Assembly (NCBI GenBank): GCA_963825505.1
Contig: CAWGTL010000008.1
Location: forward strand, 248,001-312,000
Direction: 5' to 3'
Source: JBBQSN01 sp963825505
GTDB taxonomy: Bacteria; Actinomycetota; Actinomycetes; Actinomycetales; CAWJMD01
Length of the DNA: 64,000 nucleotides
In this document: piece by piece, positions 48,366 to 57,670 of the stretch
Numbering within the stretch: the stretch's first letter is position 1
How the letters are laid out: every line of letters begins with the position of its first letter
Notes under the pieces: model-generated
Told to the model about the DNA's origin: nothing
What the model saw: the letters and a program-made list of their open reading frames with translations, nothing else
Database searches by the model: none
Made by a program: the position numbers and the translations under genes

Positions 48366-49382
48366 ATGACAGGCATCGCGGCATCCCGTGTGACCCTCGT
48401 CGACGTCGCCCGCGCGGCCGGTGTGAGCGCCTCCACGGTGTCCCGCGTCCTGCACGGGGGGGCCGGCGTCCGGGCGGAGGTCGCGGACAAGGTCCGTGAG
48501 GTCGCCTCCGACCTCGGCTACTCGGTGAACCGCCAGGCCAGGTCGCTCCGCCGGGGCCGCGACGAGGCGATCGGTCTCGCGGTCGAGGACTTCACCATCC
48601 CGTTCTTCGGCCGGATCGTCTCCGTCGTCGAGCAGGTGGCGCACGAGCGCGGCTACGGCGTGATCATCTCCTGCGCGGGCGCCGGTCGGTCCGAAGCCGA
48701 GGCCGTCGCCCCCCTGCTGTCCCGCTCCGTCGCCGGTCTGGTGGTCGCCACCGGTACGGCTGGTGCGCCGCGAGGGTTCCTGGAGCAGGTGGCGCACGAG
48801 CTGCCGGTGGTGCAGGTCGACGCCGCCGGACCCAGTCCGGTCTCCGACGCGGTCGGCATCGACAACGTGCTGGCGGGACGGCGGCTGACCGAGCACCTGC
48901 TGGGGTACGGCCACCGTCGGATCCTGTTCGTGGGCAGCGGGCCTGCCGCGTCCACCGTCGTCCTGCGGGTCGACGGGTACCGGGCGGCGATGAGGGCGGC
49001 GGGACTCGAGCCGCTGGACGCCTGGCTCGGGTACCTCCCGGCCGAGACCTCCGAGCGAGCGGCCGCCGTGCTGGCTGAGTCGCCGGACGTCACGGCCGTG
49101 ATCTCCGGCGTGGCCCGCACCACGATGGGCGTGATGTCGGCGGTCAGGACGTCCGGCCGCGACCTCGCCGTCGCGGCGGTCGACGACCTCGCCGGCCTCG
49201 ACGCGTTCGACCCCGGCATCACCGTGCTCGAGCAGGACGTCGAGCAGATCGCCGGCACGGCCGCAGACCTGCTCTTCGACCGGATCGGCGGGTACGCGGG
49301 AGCCCCCCGGCACGTCCTGGCCGATCTCGAGCTCATCCAGCGCGGGTCCGCCGAGCGCGGCCCCCTGCCCCACCAGCGATAA
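48366..49382 (+). CDS. LacI-family transcriptional repressor
   Basis: 338 aa. The N-terminal helix-turn-helix is VTLVDVARAAGVSASTVSRV with the hinge LGYSVNRQARSLRRGRD. The periplasmic-binding-like sensor domain follows (GLAVEDFTIPFFGRIVSVVE, LLGYGHRRILFVGSG). It should repress its own promoter through the two palindromes upstream and, by position, the polyol operon that starts 62 bp after its stop. Inducer is probably a polyol or a phosphorylated product. ATG 48366. Confidence 0.92.
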   Translation: MTGIAASRVTLVDVARAAGVSASTVSRVLHGGAGVRAEVADKVREVASDLGYSVNRQARSLRRGRDEAIGLAVEDFTIPFFGRIVSVVEQVAHERGYGVIISCAGAGRSEAEAVAPLLSRSVAGLVVATGTAGAPRGFLEQVAHELPVVQVDAAGPSPVSDAVGIDNVLAGRRLTEHLLGYGHRRILFVGSGPAASTVVLRVDGYRAAMRAAGLEPLDAWLGYLPAETSERAAAVLAESPDVTAVISGVARTTMGVMSAVRTSGRDLAVAAVDDLAGLDAFDPGITVLEQDVEQIAGTAADLLFDRIGGYAGAPRHVLADLELIQRGSAERGPLPHQR

Positions 49383-49444
49383 CGCACCCACCACAGCGAC
49401 CCCGGCAGAGCCGCCGGGCGAGGATAGAGGAAGAGGACGAACCC

Positions 49445-50812
49445 ATGGCAACACCACTCGGCAGGACCCGGCGCACGGCGACCGCCGTCGCAGCCGCCGC
49501 AGGACTGGCCGTCATCGTCACCGGTTGCTCCGGCGCCGGTGGCGGCGGCGGCGGTGGCGGCGCGGAGGGCGACACGATCGACGTCATCATGGTCAACAAC
49601 CCGCAGATGGAGGACCTGGAGACCCTCGTCGGGCAGTTCGAGGAGGAGTCGGGGATCAACGTCAACCTCGTCGTGCTCCCCGAGAACGACGTCCGCGACA
49701 GCATCCAGACCGACTTCGCGGCGCAGTCGGGCCAGTACGACGTCGCGACGATCTCCAACTACGAGACTCCGTTCTTCTCCAAGAACGGGTGGATCGCCAA
49801 CCTGGACGACTTCGTCGAGAACGACGCCGACTTCGACCAGGACGACATCCTCCAGCCGATCGCGGACGGCCTGCGCGGCGAGGACGGCTCGCTGTACGCG
49901 CAGCCGTTCTACGGCGAGAGCTCGTTCCTGATGTACCGCAAGGACGTCTTCGAGGCCAACGGTCTGACGATGCCGGAGCAGCCGACCTGGGACGAGGTGG
50001 CAGCACTCGCTGCTCAGCTCGACGGCGCCGAGTCCGGCATGAAGGGCATCTGCCTGCGCGGGCTGGCGGGCTGGGGCCAGGTCTTCGCCCCGCTGACCAC
50101 CGTGGTCAACACCTTCGGCGGCACCTGGTTCGACGAGAACTTCGACGCCCAGGTCGACTCCCCGGAGTTCACCGCAGCCACCGAGTTCTACGTCGACCTC
50201 GTGCAGAAGCACGGCGAGCCCGGCGCCGCGAACGCCGGCTTCACCGAGTGCCTGAACTCGTTCCAGCAGGGCGGGACGGCCATGTGGTACGACGCCACCT
50301 CGGCGGCCGGCTCGCTCGAGGCCGAGGGCTCCCCGGTCGCCGGCAAGGTGGGCTACGCCCCCGCGCCGGTCAAGGAGACCGACTCCGCCGGTTGGCTGTA
50401 CAGCTGGGCCTGGGCGATCCAGGAGTCCTCGGACTCCAAGGAGGCGGCGTGGGAGTTCATCTCGTGGGCCTCGTCCAAGGAGTACGAGGAGCTCGTGGGC
50501 ACCGAGATCGGCTGGTCCAGCGTGCCGGCCGGCAAGCGCGCCTCGACCTACGAGAACGCCGACTACCAGGAGTCCGCGGCGGCCTTCTACGAGCAGACGC
50601 TCGCCTCGATCGAGGCAGCCGACCCCACCGACCCGGGGGTGCAGCCGAGGCCCGCGCCGGGCATCCAGTTCGTCGCGATCCCCGAGTTCGCCGGCATGGC
50701 GACCGAGGTGTCGCAGGGTGTGAGCGCCGCCATCGCCGGGCAGCAGACCGTCCAGCAGGCGCTGGAGCGCGGGCAGCAGCTGGCGCAGACGGCCGGCGAC
50801 GCCAACAAGTAG
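49445..50812 (+). CDS. polyol/sugar ABC transporter substrate-binding lipoprotein
   Basis: 455 aa. A twin-Arg-containing signal (GRTRRTATAVAAAAGLAVIV) ends in a lipobox VTGCSG, and mature Cys28 would be lipidated. A run of Gly follows as linker. The family-1 binding fold (TIDVIMVNNPQMEDLETLVG, YDVATISNYETPFFSKNGWI) resembles SmoE-type mannitol/sorbitol binding proteins. It sits outside the membrane and feeds the two permeases downstream. No ATPase gene is in the operon, so a shared MsiK-type ATPase is expected. AGGAAGAGGACG precedes ATG 49445. Confidence 0.9.
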   Translation: MATPLGRTRRTATAVAAAAGLAVIVTGCSGAGGGGGGGGAEGDTIDVIMVNNPQMEDLETLVGQFEEESGINVNLVVLPENDVRDSIQTDFAAQSGQYDVATISNYETPFFSKNGWIANLDDFVENDADFDQDDILQPIADGLRGEDGSLYAQPFYGESSFLMYRKDVFEANGLTMPEQPTWDEVAALAAQLDGAESGMKGICLRGLAGWGQVFAPLTTVVNTFGGTWFDENFDAQVDSPEFTAATEFYVDLVQKHGEPGAANAGFTECLNSFQQGGTAMWYDATSAAGSLEAEGSPVAGKVGYAPAPVKETDSAGWLYSWAWAIQESSDSKEAAWEFISWASSKEYEELVGTEIGWSSVPAGKRASTYENADYQESAAAFYEQTLASIEAADPTDPGVQPRPAPGIQFVAIPEFAGMATEVSQGVSAAIAGQQTVQQALERGQQLAQTAGDANK

Positions 50813-50834
50813 GACCGCACCAGCGGTGACGGAC

Positions 50835-50865
50835 GCCGGCGGCGCGTGAGGCGCGCGCCGCCGGC
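50835..50865. terminator. intra-operon hairpin after the binding-protein gene
   Basis: GCCGGCGGCGCG (50835-50846) and CGCGCCGCCGGC (50854-50865) make a perfect 12-bp stem with a 7-nt loop, 22 bp after the stop. A smaller stem CCGCCG-TGAG-CGGCGG follows at 50911-50926. They probably reduce or stabilise, rather than end, transcription into the permeases. The whole 167-bp gap holds no gene. Confidence 0.5.
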
Positions 50866-50979
50866 CACCCGGCGACCGCCGAGAGGCGTTCGCCCAGCAG
50901 ATTCCGACCCCCGCCGTGAGCGGCGGTCCCGGTCGCGACCACGGTCGCCGGCCGGACACCCCGGACGAAGGAAGCCCCC

Positions 50980-51954
50980 ATGAGCACCACTGCCACCGAC
51001 CCAGCCCCGCCCGCACGCGACGAGAGATCGACGGCCGTGCCACCCGCACAGCTGGCGCAGAGCAAGCGGGAGGCCCGCCGACGTCGGCTGCCCCTGCTGC
51101 CGGCCCTGCTGTTCGTCATCATCGCGACCCAGCTGCCGTTCCTGGTGACGATCGTGGTGTCGTTCATGGACTGGCGGGCGCTGCGCCCGGACCAGCGCGG
51201 TTTCACCGGCTTCGACAACTACGTCCAGGTGTTCAGCAACCCCAGCATCCGCAGCGCGGTGTGGACCACGGTCCTGCTGACCTTCACCGTGGTCGCGGTC
51301 AGCCTCGTCCTCGGCATGCTCATCGCGCTGCTGCTCGACCGCACGTTCTTCGGACGCGGAGCGGTCCGGACGATGATGATCGCGCCCTTCCTGGTGGTGC
51401 CGGTTGCGGCCGCGCTGCTGTGGAAGCACGGCATCCTCAACCCGTCCTACGGCCTGCTGAACGGCTCGCTGACGTGGATCTGGGGGCTGTTCGGCTCCGA
51501 CTCCCCGCCCCAGCTCGCGTGGCTGCAGGACTTCCCGCTGCTGTCGATCGAGCTCGCGCTGATCTGGCAGTGGACGCCGTTCATGATGCTGATCCTGCTC
51601 GCCGGCCTGCAGTCCAAGCCGAACGACGTGGTCGAAGCCGCCCGCGTCGACGGCGCCAGCACGCTCCAGATCTTCCGGTACCTCACGTTCCCGCACCTGC
51701 GCCGCTACATCGAGCTGGGTGGCCTGCTCGGCTCCATCTACATCGTGCAGGCCTTCGACGCCGTGTTCATCATGACCGCCGGCGCCCTCGGCACGGCGAA
51801 CCTGCCGTACACGATCTACGCGACGTTCTTCCAGAAGCAGGACTACGGCCTCGCCTCGGCCCAGGGTGTCGTGGTCGTGATCGGCACCATCATCATCGCC
51901 ACGTTCGCCCTGCGCGTGGTGTCCAGTCTCTTCAACGAGGAGAACGCACGATGA
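50980..51954 (+). CDS. sugar ABC transporter permease (SmoF/MalF type)
   Basis: 324 aa with a long cytosolic leader then six hydrophobic segments. VVEAARVDGASTLQIFRYLT near residue 222 is the EAA loop (EAAxxDGA) that docks the ATPase. It starts at ATG 50980 and ends in an ATGA overlap with the second permease. Specificity follows the binding protein: a polyol is likely from the neighbouring dehydrogenases. Confidence 0.92.
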   Translation: MSTTATDPAPPARDERSTAVPPAQLAQSKREARRRRLPLLPALLFVIIATQLPFLVTIVVSFMDWRALRPDQRGFTGFDNYVQVFSNPSIRSAVWTTVLLTFTVVAVSLVLGMLIALLLDRTFFGRGAVRTMMIAPFLVVPVAAALLWKHGILNPSYGLLNGSLTWIWGLFGSDSPPQLAWLQDFPLLSIELALIWQWTPFMMLILLAGLQSKPNDVVEAARVDGASTLQIFRYLTFPHLRRYIELGGLLGSIYIVQAFDAVFIMTAGALGTANLPYTIYATFFQKQDYGLASAQGVVVVIGTIIIATFALRVVSSLFNEENAR

Positions 51955-52868
51955 GCACGGTGAGCGACACCCCGACCTCGAGGTCCACGAACAAGGCCGT
52001 CGCCGCGACGTCCTTCAAGGCGGCACGGCGCAAGAAGGTGGTGACGGAGAAGAAGGGCAGCCCCTTGTGGGGCGTGCTCGCGTGGGGCGTCGGCCTGCTC
52101 TTCGTCCTGCCGGTGCTGTTCATGCTGCTGACCTCGTTCCACTCCGAGACCGCGGCGGCGACCAACCCGCCGTCGGTGTTCGCGCCGCTGACCCTGGACG
52201 GCTACCGCTCCTTCCTCGGTCTGGACGGCGGGCGCAGCCCGCTGCCGCCGCTGCTCAACTCGCTGACGGCCTCGGTGATGTCGACGATCATCGTCCTGCT
52301 GCTCGCGGTCCCGGCGGCGTACGCGCTGTCGATCAAGCCGATCGAGAAGTGGACCGACGTGATGTTCTTCTTCCTGTCCACCAAGTTCCTCCCGATCGTG
52401 GCCGGCCTGCTCCCGCTGTACCTGTTCGCCCGCAACACCGGCCTGCTCGACAACATCAACCTGCTGGTGCTGCTCTACACGTCCATGAACCTCCCGATCG
52501 CGGTCTGGATGATGCGCAGCTTCCTCGCCGAGGTCCCGGTCGAGATGCTGGAGGCCGCCCAGCTCGACGGCGCGAACCTGCCGCAGATGCTGGTGCGGGT
52601 GGTGGCGCCGGTGGCGATGCCAGGCATCGCCGCGACGGCGCTGATCTGCTTCATCTTCAGCTGGAACGAGCTGCTGCTGGCCCGCACGCTCACCTCCACG
52701 GTGGCGGGCACGTCGCCGGTGTTCCTCACCGGGTTCGCCACCAGCCAGGGGCTGTTCCTCGCCCAGGTCTGCGCGGCGGCGACGGCGATCTCGCTGCCGG
52801 TGCTCGCGGCCGGGTTCGCAGCCCAGGACAAGCTGGTCCAGGGCCTGTCGCTGGGAGCGGTGAAGTGA
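51951..52868 (+). CDS. sugar ABC transporter permease (SmoG/MalG type)
   Basis: 305 aa from ATG 51951. A charged N-terminal leader (FKAARRKKVVTEKKG) is followed by six hydrophobic segments. EMLEAAQLDGANLPQMLVRV near residue 196 is the EAA loop. Its stop overlaps the GTG of the zinc dehydrogenase gene. It pairs with the permease at 50980 to form the membrane channel. Confidence 0.92.
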   Translation: MSTVSDTPTSRSTNKAVAATSFKAARRKKVVTEKKGSPLWGVLAWGVGLLFVLPVLFMLLTSFHSETAAATNPPSVFAPLTLDGYRSFLGLDGGRSPLPPLLNSLTASVMSTIIVLLLAVPAAYALSIKPIEKWTDVMFFFLSTKFLPIVAGLLPLYLFARNTGLLDNINLLVLLYTSMNLPIAVWMMRSFLAEVPVEMLEAAQLDGANLPQMLVRVVAPVAMPGIAATALICFIFSWNELLLARTLTSTVAGTSPVFLTGFATSQGLFLAQVCAAATAISLPVLAAGFAAQDKLVQGLSLGAVK

Positions 52869-53896
52869 GCCTCCCGACCACCATGCGCGCCAGCGTCCTG
52901 ACGAAGGCGCGCACGGTCGAGATGCAGGAGCGTCCCGTCCCCGTGCCGCGGGCCGACGAGGTGCTCGTGCAGGTGCGGTCGGTGGGGGTCTGCGGGTCGG
53001 ACGTCCACTACTACAAGGAGGGTCGGATCGGCTCGTTCGTCGTGGAGCAGCCGATCGTCCTGGGGCACGAGGTGTCCGGCGTCGTGGTCGACGTCGGTGC
53101 CGAGGTGCCGCACGAGCGGGTGGGGCAGAGGGTGGCGATCGAGCCGCAGCGTCCGTGCCGACGGTGCCACGCGTGCAAGGCCGGTCGCTACAACATGTGC
53201 TCGGACCTCGAGTTCTACGCGACCCCGCCGGTCGACGGCGCGTTCTGCGACTACGTGGTGGCGCCGGCCGACTTCGCGTACCCGGTACCGGACGAGGTGT
53301 CCGACCACGCGGCCGCGCTCCTCGAGCCGCTCTCGGTCGGGTTGTGGGCGTGCGAGAAGGCGAAGGTCGGTCCGGGGTCGCGGGTGCTCGTCACCGGTGC
53401 CGGTCCGATCGGTGCCCTGGCGGCGCTCGCGGCCAGGGCCCGGGGGGCGGCGGAGGTCGTCGTCACCGATCTCGTCCCGTCGCGCCGGGAGCGGATCACG
53501 TCCTTCGGGGCGACCTCCGCGCTCGACCCGGCCGACCCGTCCGTCGACCTGGCCACCCTCGGGGTCGACGCCTTCATCGAGTGCTCGGGTGCGACCCCGG
53601 CGCTGATCTCGGGCCTGCACGCGCTGCGCGAGAGCGGCACCGCCGTGCTGGTCGGGCTCGGCGCCGAGGAGATCATGATCCCCGTGCAGCTCATCGCGTT
53701 CCGCGAGCTGGTGCTCACGGGGGTGTTCCGGTACGTCGACACCTGGCCGGCGGCGATCGCGGCGGCACGTCAGCCAGGCACGGACCTCGACGGCCTCGTG
53801 ACGGCCGAGTTCGAGCTGGAGGACACCGAGGCCGCCCTCACCAGCGACGACGACCCGGCCAGCATGAAGTCCGTCGTGGTGGTGTCGCGCGCATGA
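52865..53896 (+). CDS. zinc-dependent polyol dehydrogenase (sorbitol/xylitol dehydrogenase-like)
   Basis: 343 aa from GTG 52865. Catalytic zinc ligands occur in VGVCGSDVHYYKEGRIGSFV (Cys about 41) and LGHEVSG (His, Glu about 66). The structural-zinc loop CRRCHACKAGRYNMC is present, and VLVTGAGPIGALAALAARAR is the NAD motif near 173. VHYYKEGRIG(S/D) is typical of sorbitol/xylitol dehydrogenases, which oxidise a polyol at C2 to a ketose (xylitol to D-xylulose, sorbitol to fructose). GTGA overlap with the permease and ATGA overlap with the SDR gene. Confidence 0.88.
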   Translation: MSLPTTMRASVLTKARTVEMQERPVPVPRADEVLVQVRSVGVCGSDVHYYKEGRIGSFVVEQPIVLGHEVSGVVVDVGAEVPHERVGQRVAIEPQRPCRRCHACKAGRYNMCSDLEFYATPPVDGAFCDYVVAPADFAYPVPDEVSDHAAALLEPLSVGLWACEKAKVGPGSRVLVTGAGPIGALAALAARARGAAEVVVTDLVPSRRERITSFGATSALDPADPSVDLATLGVDAFIECSGATPALISGLHALRESGTAVLVGLGAEEIMIPVQLIAFRELVLTGVFRYVDTWPAAIAAARQPGTDLDGLVTAEFELEDTEAALTSDDDPASMKSVVVVSRA

Positions 53897-54723
53897 GCGA
53901 GCGGAGCGTGCGACCGGGTCGAGCACAGTCGTCCGGACCCGGCGAGGTACGAGCCGGTGTCCTCGAGAGGTTCTCGCTGGAGGGGCGCCGGGCGCTCGTG
54001 ACCGGCGGCTACAAGGGACTGGGGCTCGCGTTCGCCCGCGGGCTCGCCGAGGCCGGGGCCGACGTCGTGATCGGCGCCCGCGACGAGGCGGCGAGCGTCG
54101 AGGTGGCCGCCGCGCTGGCCGCGGAGACCGGGCGCACCGTGGTCGGCACCCGGATCGACGTCGCCGACGCGGCCTCGGTCAGGGCGGGTGTCGCCGCCAC
54201 GGTCGACCGCCTCGGCGGCCTCGACGTGCTGGTGAACAACGCCGGCATCTGCCACCACCGGCCGGCGCTCGAGGTGCCGGACGAGGAGTGGCGTGAGGTG
54301 TTCGAGGTCAACGTCCACGGCCTGTGGCTGGCGAGCAAGGAGGCCGCGGCCCACATGGCCGGTGCGGGCGGGGGCACGATCGTCAACATCGGGTCGATCT
54401 CGGCGGAGATCGTCAACCGACCGCAGTGGCAGCCGGCCTACAACGCCTCCAAGGCGGCGGTGCACCAGCTCACGAGGTCGCTCGCGGCGGAGTGGGCGCC
54501 GCTGGGCATCAGGGTCAACGCGGTCGCACCCGGGTACGTCAAGACCGAGATGGCCTCGGTCGACGAGCCCCGCTTCAAGGCGCGCTGGATCGACGACGCC
54601 CCGATGCAGCGCTACGCCACGCCGGACGAGATCGCCCCCACCGTGGTGTACCTCGCGTCCGACGCCTCGAGCTTCATGACCGGGTCGGTGGTGGTCGTCG
54701 ACGGCGGCTACACGTTGTTCTGA
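53893..54723 (+). CDS. short-chain dehydrogenase/reductase
   Basis: 276 aa from ATG 53893. The SDR motifs are TGGYKGLGLAFARGL (TGxxxGxG) near residue 37, NNAG near 117, and the catalytic Ser, Tyr and Lys in NIGSISAEIV and PAYNASKAAV near 165-195. The closing MTGSVVVVDGGYTLF is standard. Such enzymes in polyol operons often interconvert a ketose and a polyol (for example D-arabitol or L-xylulose reductases). A 30-residue hydrophilic leader precedes the Rossmann fold, so a later start is possible. Confidence 0.88.
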   Translation: MSERSVRPGRAQSSGPGEVRAGVLERFSLEGRRALVTGGYKGLGLAFARGLAEAGADVVIGARDEAASVEVAAALAAETGRTVVGTRIDVADAASVRAGVAATVDRLGGLDVLVNNAGICHHRPALEVPDEEWREVFEVNVHGLWLASKEAAAHMAGAGGGTIVNIGSISAEIVNRPQWQPAYNASKAAVHQLTRSLAAEWAPLGIRVNAVAPGYVKTEMASVDEPRFKARWIDDAPMQRYATPDEIAPTVVYLASDASSFMTGSVVVVDGGYTLF

Positions 54724-54770
54724 ACCCCTGCCCTAGACTCGCCCGGTCCTCCACCGTGTTGGGAGCCGTT

Positions 54771-56249
54771 GTGCCGCATCCTCTGTCGCAGACCGTCCTG
54801 GACTCGCTCCCGGCGGACGTCGCGAAGCCGCAGTACGACCGCGCCGCCCTGCAGGTCGGGGTGGTCCACCTCGGGGTCGGGGGCTTCCACCGCGCCCACC
54901 AGGCCATGTACCTCGATGCGCTGATGAACCAGGGCAAGGCCCTCGACTGGGCGCTCTGCGGGGTCGGCGTGCTGCCGCACGACCGTCGCATCATCGAGAC
55001 GCTGAACGCCCAGGACGGGCTGTACACGCTGGTGGTGAAGCACCCGGACGGGCACCGCGAGCCGCGGGTCATCGGTTCGGTGGCCGAGGCGCTGCTGGCG
55101 CCGGACGACCCGCAGGCAGTGCTCGACCGGATGGCCGACCCGCGCACCCGGATCGTGTCGCTGACGATCACCGAGGGCGGCTACCTGGTCAACCAGGTCA
55201 CCGGCGAGTTCGACGCCGAGGACCCCTCGATCCAGGCGGACCTCGCACCGGACGGCGTACCCACGACGGCCTTCGGCTTCGTCGTCGCGGCGCTGGCCCG
55301 GCGGCGCGCCGAGGGCGCCGCGCCGTTCACGGTGCTGTCGTGCGACAACATCCCCGGCAACGGCGACGTGGCGAAGCGCATGATGACCGCGTTCGCCCGC
55401 CTCAAGGACGCCGACCTGGCGGCCTGGATGGAGGCCGAGGTCGCCTTCCCGAACTGCATGGTCGACCGCATCACGCCGGTCACGTCGCCGGACGACACCG
55501 AGCGGCTCGCCACTGACTTCGGTGTCGAGGACCGCTGGCCCGTCGTCTGCGAGCCGTTCACGCAGTGGGTGGTCGAGGACCACTTCGGCACCGGGCGTCC
55601 GCCGCTGGAGGACGTCGGCGTGCAGGTCGTCGACGACGTGGAGCCGTACGAGCTGATGAAGCTGCGGCTGCTCAACGCCTCGCACCAGGCCATCGCGTAC
55701 CTGGGTTACCTCGCCGGCTACCGGTACGCGCACGAGGTCTGCTCCGACCCGGTGTTCGTCGACTTCGTCCTCGGCTACATGGAGCACGAGGGCAGCCCGA
55801 CGCTGCCCGCGGTACCGGGCGTCGACCTCGACACCTACCGACGGCAGCTGGTGGAGCGGTTCGCCAACCCCGAGGTGCGCGACACCCTCGCCCGGCTCGC
55901 CGCCGAGAGCTCGGACCGGATCCCGAAGTGGCTCGTGCCGGTGATCGCCCACAACCTGCGCACCGGAGGTGAGATCAGGCGGTCGGCCCTGGTGGTCGCG
56001 TCGTGGGCCCGCTACGCCGAGGGCACCGACGAGCAGGGCGCGCCGATCGAGGTGGTCGACCGGATCAGGGACCGGGTGACGGCCGCCGCCGCCCGCCAGG
56101 ACGTGGACCCCCTGGCGTTCCTGCGCGACCGCGACCTGTTCGGCGACCTCGTCGACGACGAGCGGTTCACGACCGCGTACCTCGACGCCCTGAGGTCGCT
56201 GCACGAGCGCGGGGCAGCGGTGACGGTGGAGCACGCTGTCCGTGGCTGA
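54771..56249 (+). CDS. mannitol dehydrogenase family protein
   Basis: 492 aa from GTG 54771, chosen for GGGAG 7 bp upstream. VGVVHLGVGGFHRAHQAMYL near residue 30 is the NAD-binding start of polyol long-chain dehydrogenases. PNCMVDRITPVTSPDD near 230 and YELMKLRLLNASHQAIAYLG near 294 contain the catalytic Lys and the NxxH motif of the family. Members oxidise D-mannitol to fructose or D-arabitol to xylulose, or reduce fructuronate. A TAGACT at 54733 may be a -10 of an internal promoter. Confidence 0.92.
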   Translation: MPHPLSQTVLDSLPADVAKPQYDRAALQVGVVHLGVGGFHRAHQAMYLDALMNQGKALDWALCGVGVLPHDRRIIETLNAQDGLYTLVVKHPDGHREPRVIGSVAEALLAPDDPQAVLDRMADPRTRIVSLTITEGGYLVNQVTGEFDAEDPSIQADLAPDGVPTTAFGFVVAALARRRAEGAAPFTVLSCDNIPGNGDVAKRMMTAFARLKDADLAAWMEAEVAFPNCMVDRITPVTSPDDTERLATDFGVEDRWPVVCEPFTQWVVEDHFGTGRPPLEDVGVQVVDDVEPYELMKLRLLNASHQAIAYLGYLAGYRYAHEVCSDPVFVDFVLGYMEHEGSPTLPAVPGVDLDTYRRQLVERFANPEVRDTLARLAAESSDRIPKWLVPVIAHNLRTGGEIRRSALVVASWARYAEGTDEQGAPIEVVDRIRDRVTAAAARQDVDPLAFLRDRDLFGDLVDDERFTTAYLDALRSLHERGAAVTVEHAVRG

Positions 56250-57657
56250 CCGGGTGGACGACGACGTCCTGGTCGCCGGGGTCGACTCCTCGACCCAGTC
56301 GACCAAGGTCCTGGTCTGCCGCGCGCGGACCGGCGAGGTGGTGCGCACCGGTCGGGCACCGCACCCGGACGGCACCAGCGTGCACCCGTCGGCCTGGTGG
56401 GAGGCGTTCTCCGCCGCCACCGCCGACGGACTGCTCGACGGCGTCTCGGCCCTGGCCGTGGGCGGGCAGCAGCACGGCATGGTGGCGCTCGACGACGACG
56501 ACGAGGTCGTGCGGGATGCGTTGCTGTGGAACGACACCCGCTCGTCCGGTGCGGCCGCCGACCTGGTCGAGGAGCTCGGCGGGGCGCAGGCCTGGGTCGA
56601 CGCCGTCGACCTCGTGCCGGTCGCCAGCTTCACCGTCACCAAGCTGCGCTGGTTGGCGCAGCACGAGCCGGACGACGCCGCGCGGGTCGCGTCCGTCGTG
56701 CTGCCGCACGACTGGCTGACCGGACGGTTCCTGCGAGCTCGCGGCGGCGTCGACGACGGCTGGACCACCGACCGGGGCGACGCGTCGGGCACGGGGTACT
56801 GGTCGGCCCGCACCGGCTACCGCGACGACATCGTCCGGCTCGCCTTCGGCCGCGAGCTGCGGCTGCCGCGGGTGCTGGACCCCGCCGAAGCCGCCGGGCG
56901 CACCGCGGACGGGATGCTCGTCGCGGCCGGCACAGGCGACAACATGGCCGCGGCGCTCGGGCTCCAGCTCGAGCCCGGCGACGTCGCGGTGTCGCTCGGC
57001 ACGAGCGGCGCCGTGTTCGCGCCGCACGACAGCGCGATCGGCGACCCGACCGGGATCATCGCCGGGTTCGCCGACGCCACCGGCGGCCGACTCCCGCTCG
57101 CCTGCACGCTCAACGCCGCGCGGGTTCTCACCGCTGCCGCGGCGATGGTCGGCACCGATCTCGCGGGCCTCGACCGGCTGGCCCTCGGCGCCCCGGCGGG
57201 CGCCGGCGGACTCACGCTCCTGCCCTACCTCGACGGCGAGCGGACGCCCGACCTCCCCGACGCCACCGGCACCCTCAGCGGCCTCACCCGCGCCAACGCG
57301 ACTCCGGAGAACCTCGCCCGTGCCGCCGTCGAGGGGATGCTGCTCAACCTCGTCGCCGGCGTCGACGCGTTGCGCGACAAGGGGATCCGGGTCGAGCGGG
57401 TACTGCTCATCGGTGGCGCCTCGGCGTCCGCTGCGGTCCGCGCACTCGCCGCCGACCTGTTCGGCGTCCCCGTCGTCGTCCCGGCCGCGGGGGAGTACGT
57501 CGCCCTCGGCGCGGCCCGCCAGGCCGCCTGGGCGCTCACGGGCGAGCTGCCGCGGTGGGAGGCCGCCGTCGACGCGAGCTCGGAGCCCACCGGCGACCCC
57601 GGAGCCGCCGAGGCGCGCGCCCGGTACCTCGCGCTACGCGCCGCGGACCTGACCTGA
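56242..57657 (+). CDS. FGGY-family carbohydrate kinase (xylulokinase-like)
   Basis: 471 aa. VAGVDSSTQSTKVLVCRART near residue 10 is the phosphate-1 ATP site. ALAVGGQQHGMVALDDDDEV and LLWNDTRSS are xylulokinase-type substrate loops, and VLPHDWLTGRF follows. The second ATPase half has GTGDNMAAALGLQLEPGDVA and LLIGGASASAAVRALAADLF. Phosphorylating D-xylulose from the upstream dehydrogenases would feed the pentose phosphate pathway. The start overlaps the mannitol-type dehydrogenase stop by 8 bp. The stop lies within a GACCT repeat. Confidence 0.88.
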   Translation: MADRVDDDVLVAGVDSSTQSTKVLVCRARTGEVVRTGRAPHPDGTSVHPSAWWEAFSAATADGLLDGVSALAVGGQQHGMVALDDDDEVVRDALLWNDTRSSGAAADLVEELGGAQAWVDAVDLVPVASFTVTKLRWLAQHEPDDAARVASVVLPHDWLTGRFLRARGGVDDGWTTDRGDASGTGYWSARTGYRDDIVRLAFGRELRLPRVLDPAEAAGRTADGMLVAAGTGDNMAAALGLQLEPGDVAVSLGTSGAVFAPHDSAIGDPTGIIAGFADATGGRLPLACTLNAARVLTAAAAMVGTDLAGLDRLALGAPAGAGGLTLLPYLDGERTPDLPDATGTLSGLTRANATPENLARAAVEGMLLNLVAGVDALRDKGIRVERVLLIGGASASAAVRALAADLFGVPVVVPAAGEYVALGAARQAAWALTGELPRWEAAVDASSEPTGDPGAAEARARYLALRAADLT

Positions 57658-57670
57658 CCTGACCTGACCT
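57646..57670. repeat. GACCT tandem repeat (5 copies)
   Basis: Five exact GACCT units span the kinase stop codon. A pentamer unit means copy-number change would alter the reading frame of the last codons. Confidence 0.85.

Noticed and set aside
45516..49457. Minus-strand open frame of 1313 codons opposite the AAA, VWA and LacI genes.
   Set aside because: Low-complexity composition, no motif, and the plus-strand genes are clear.
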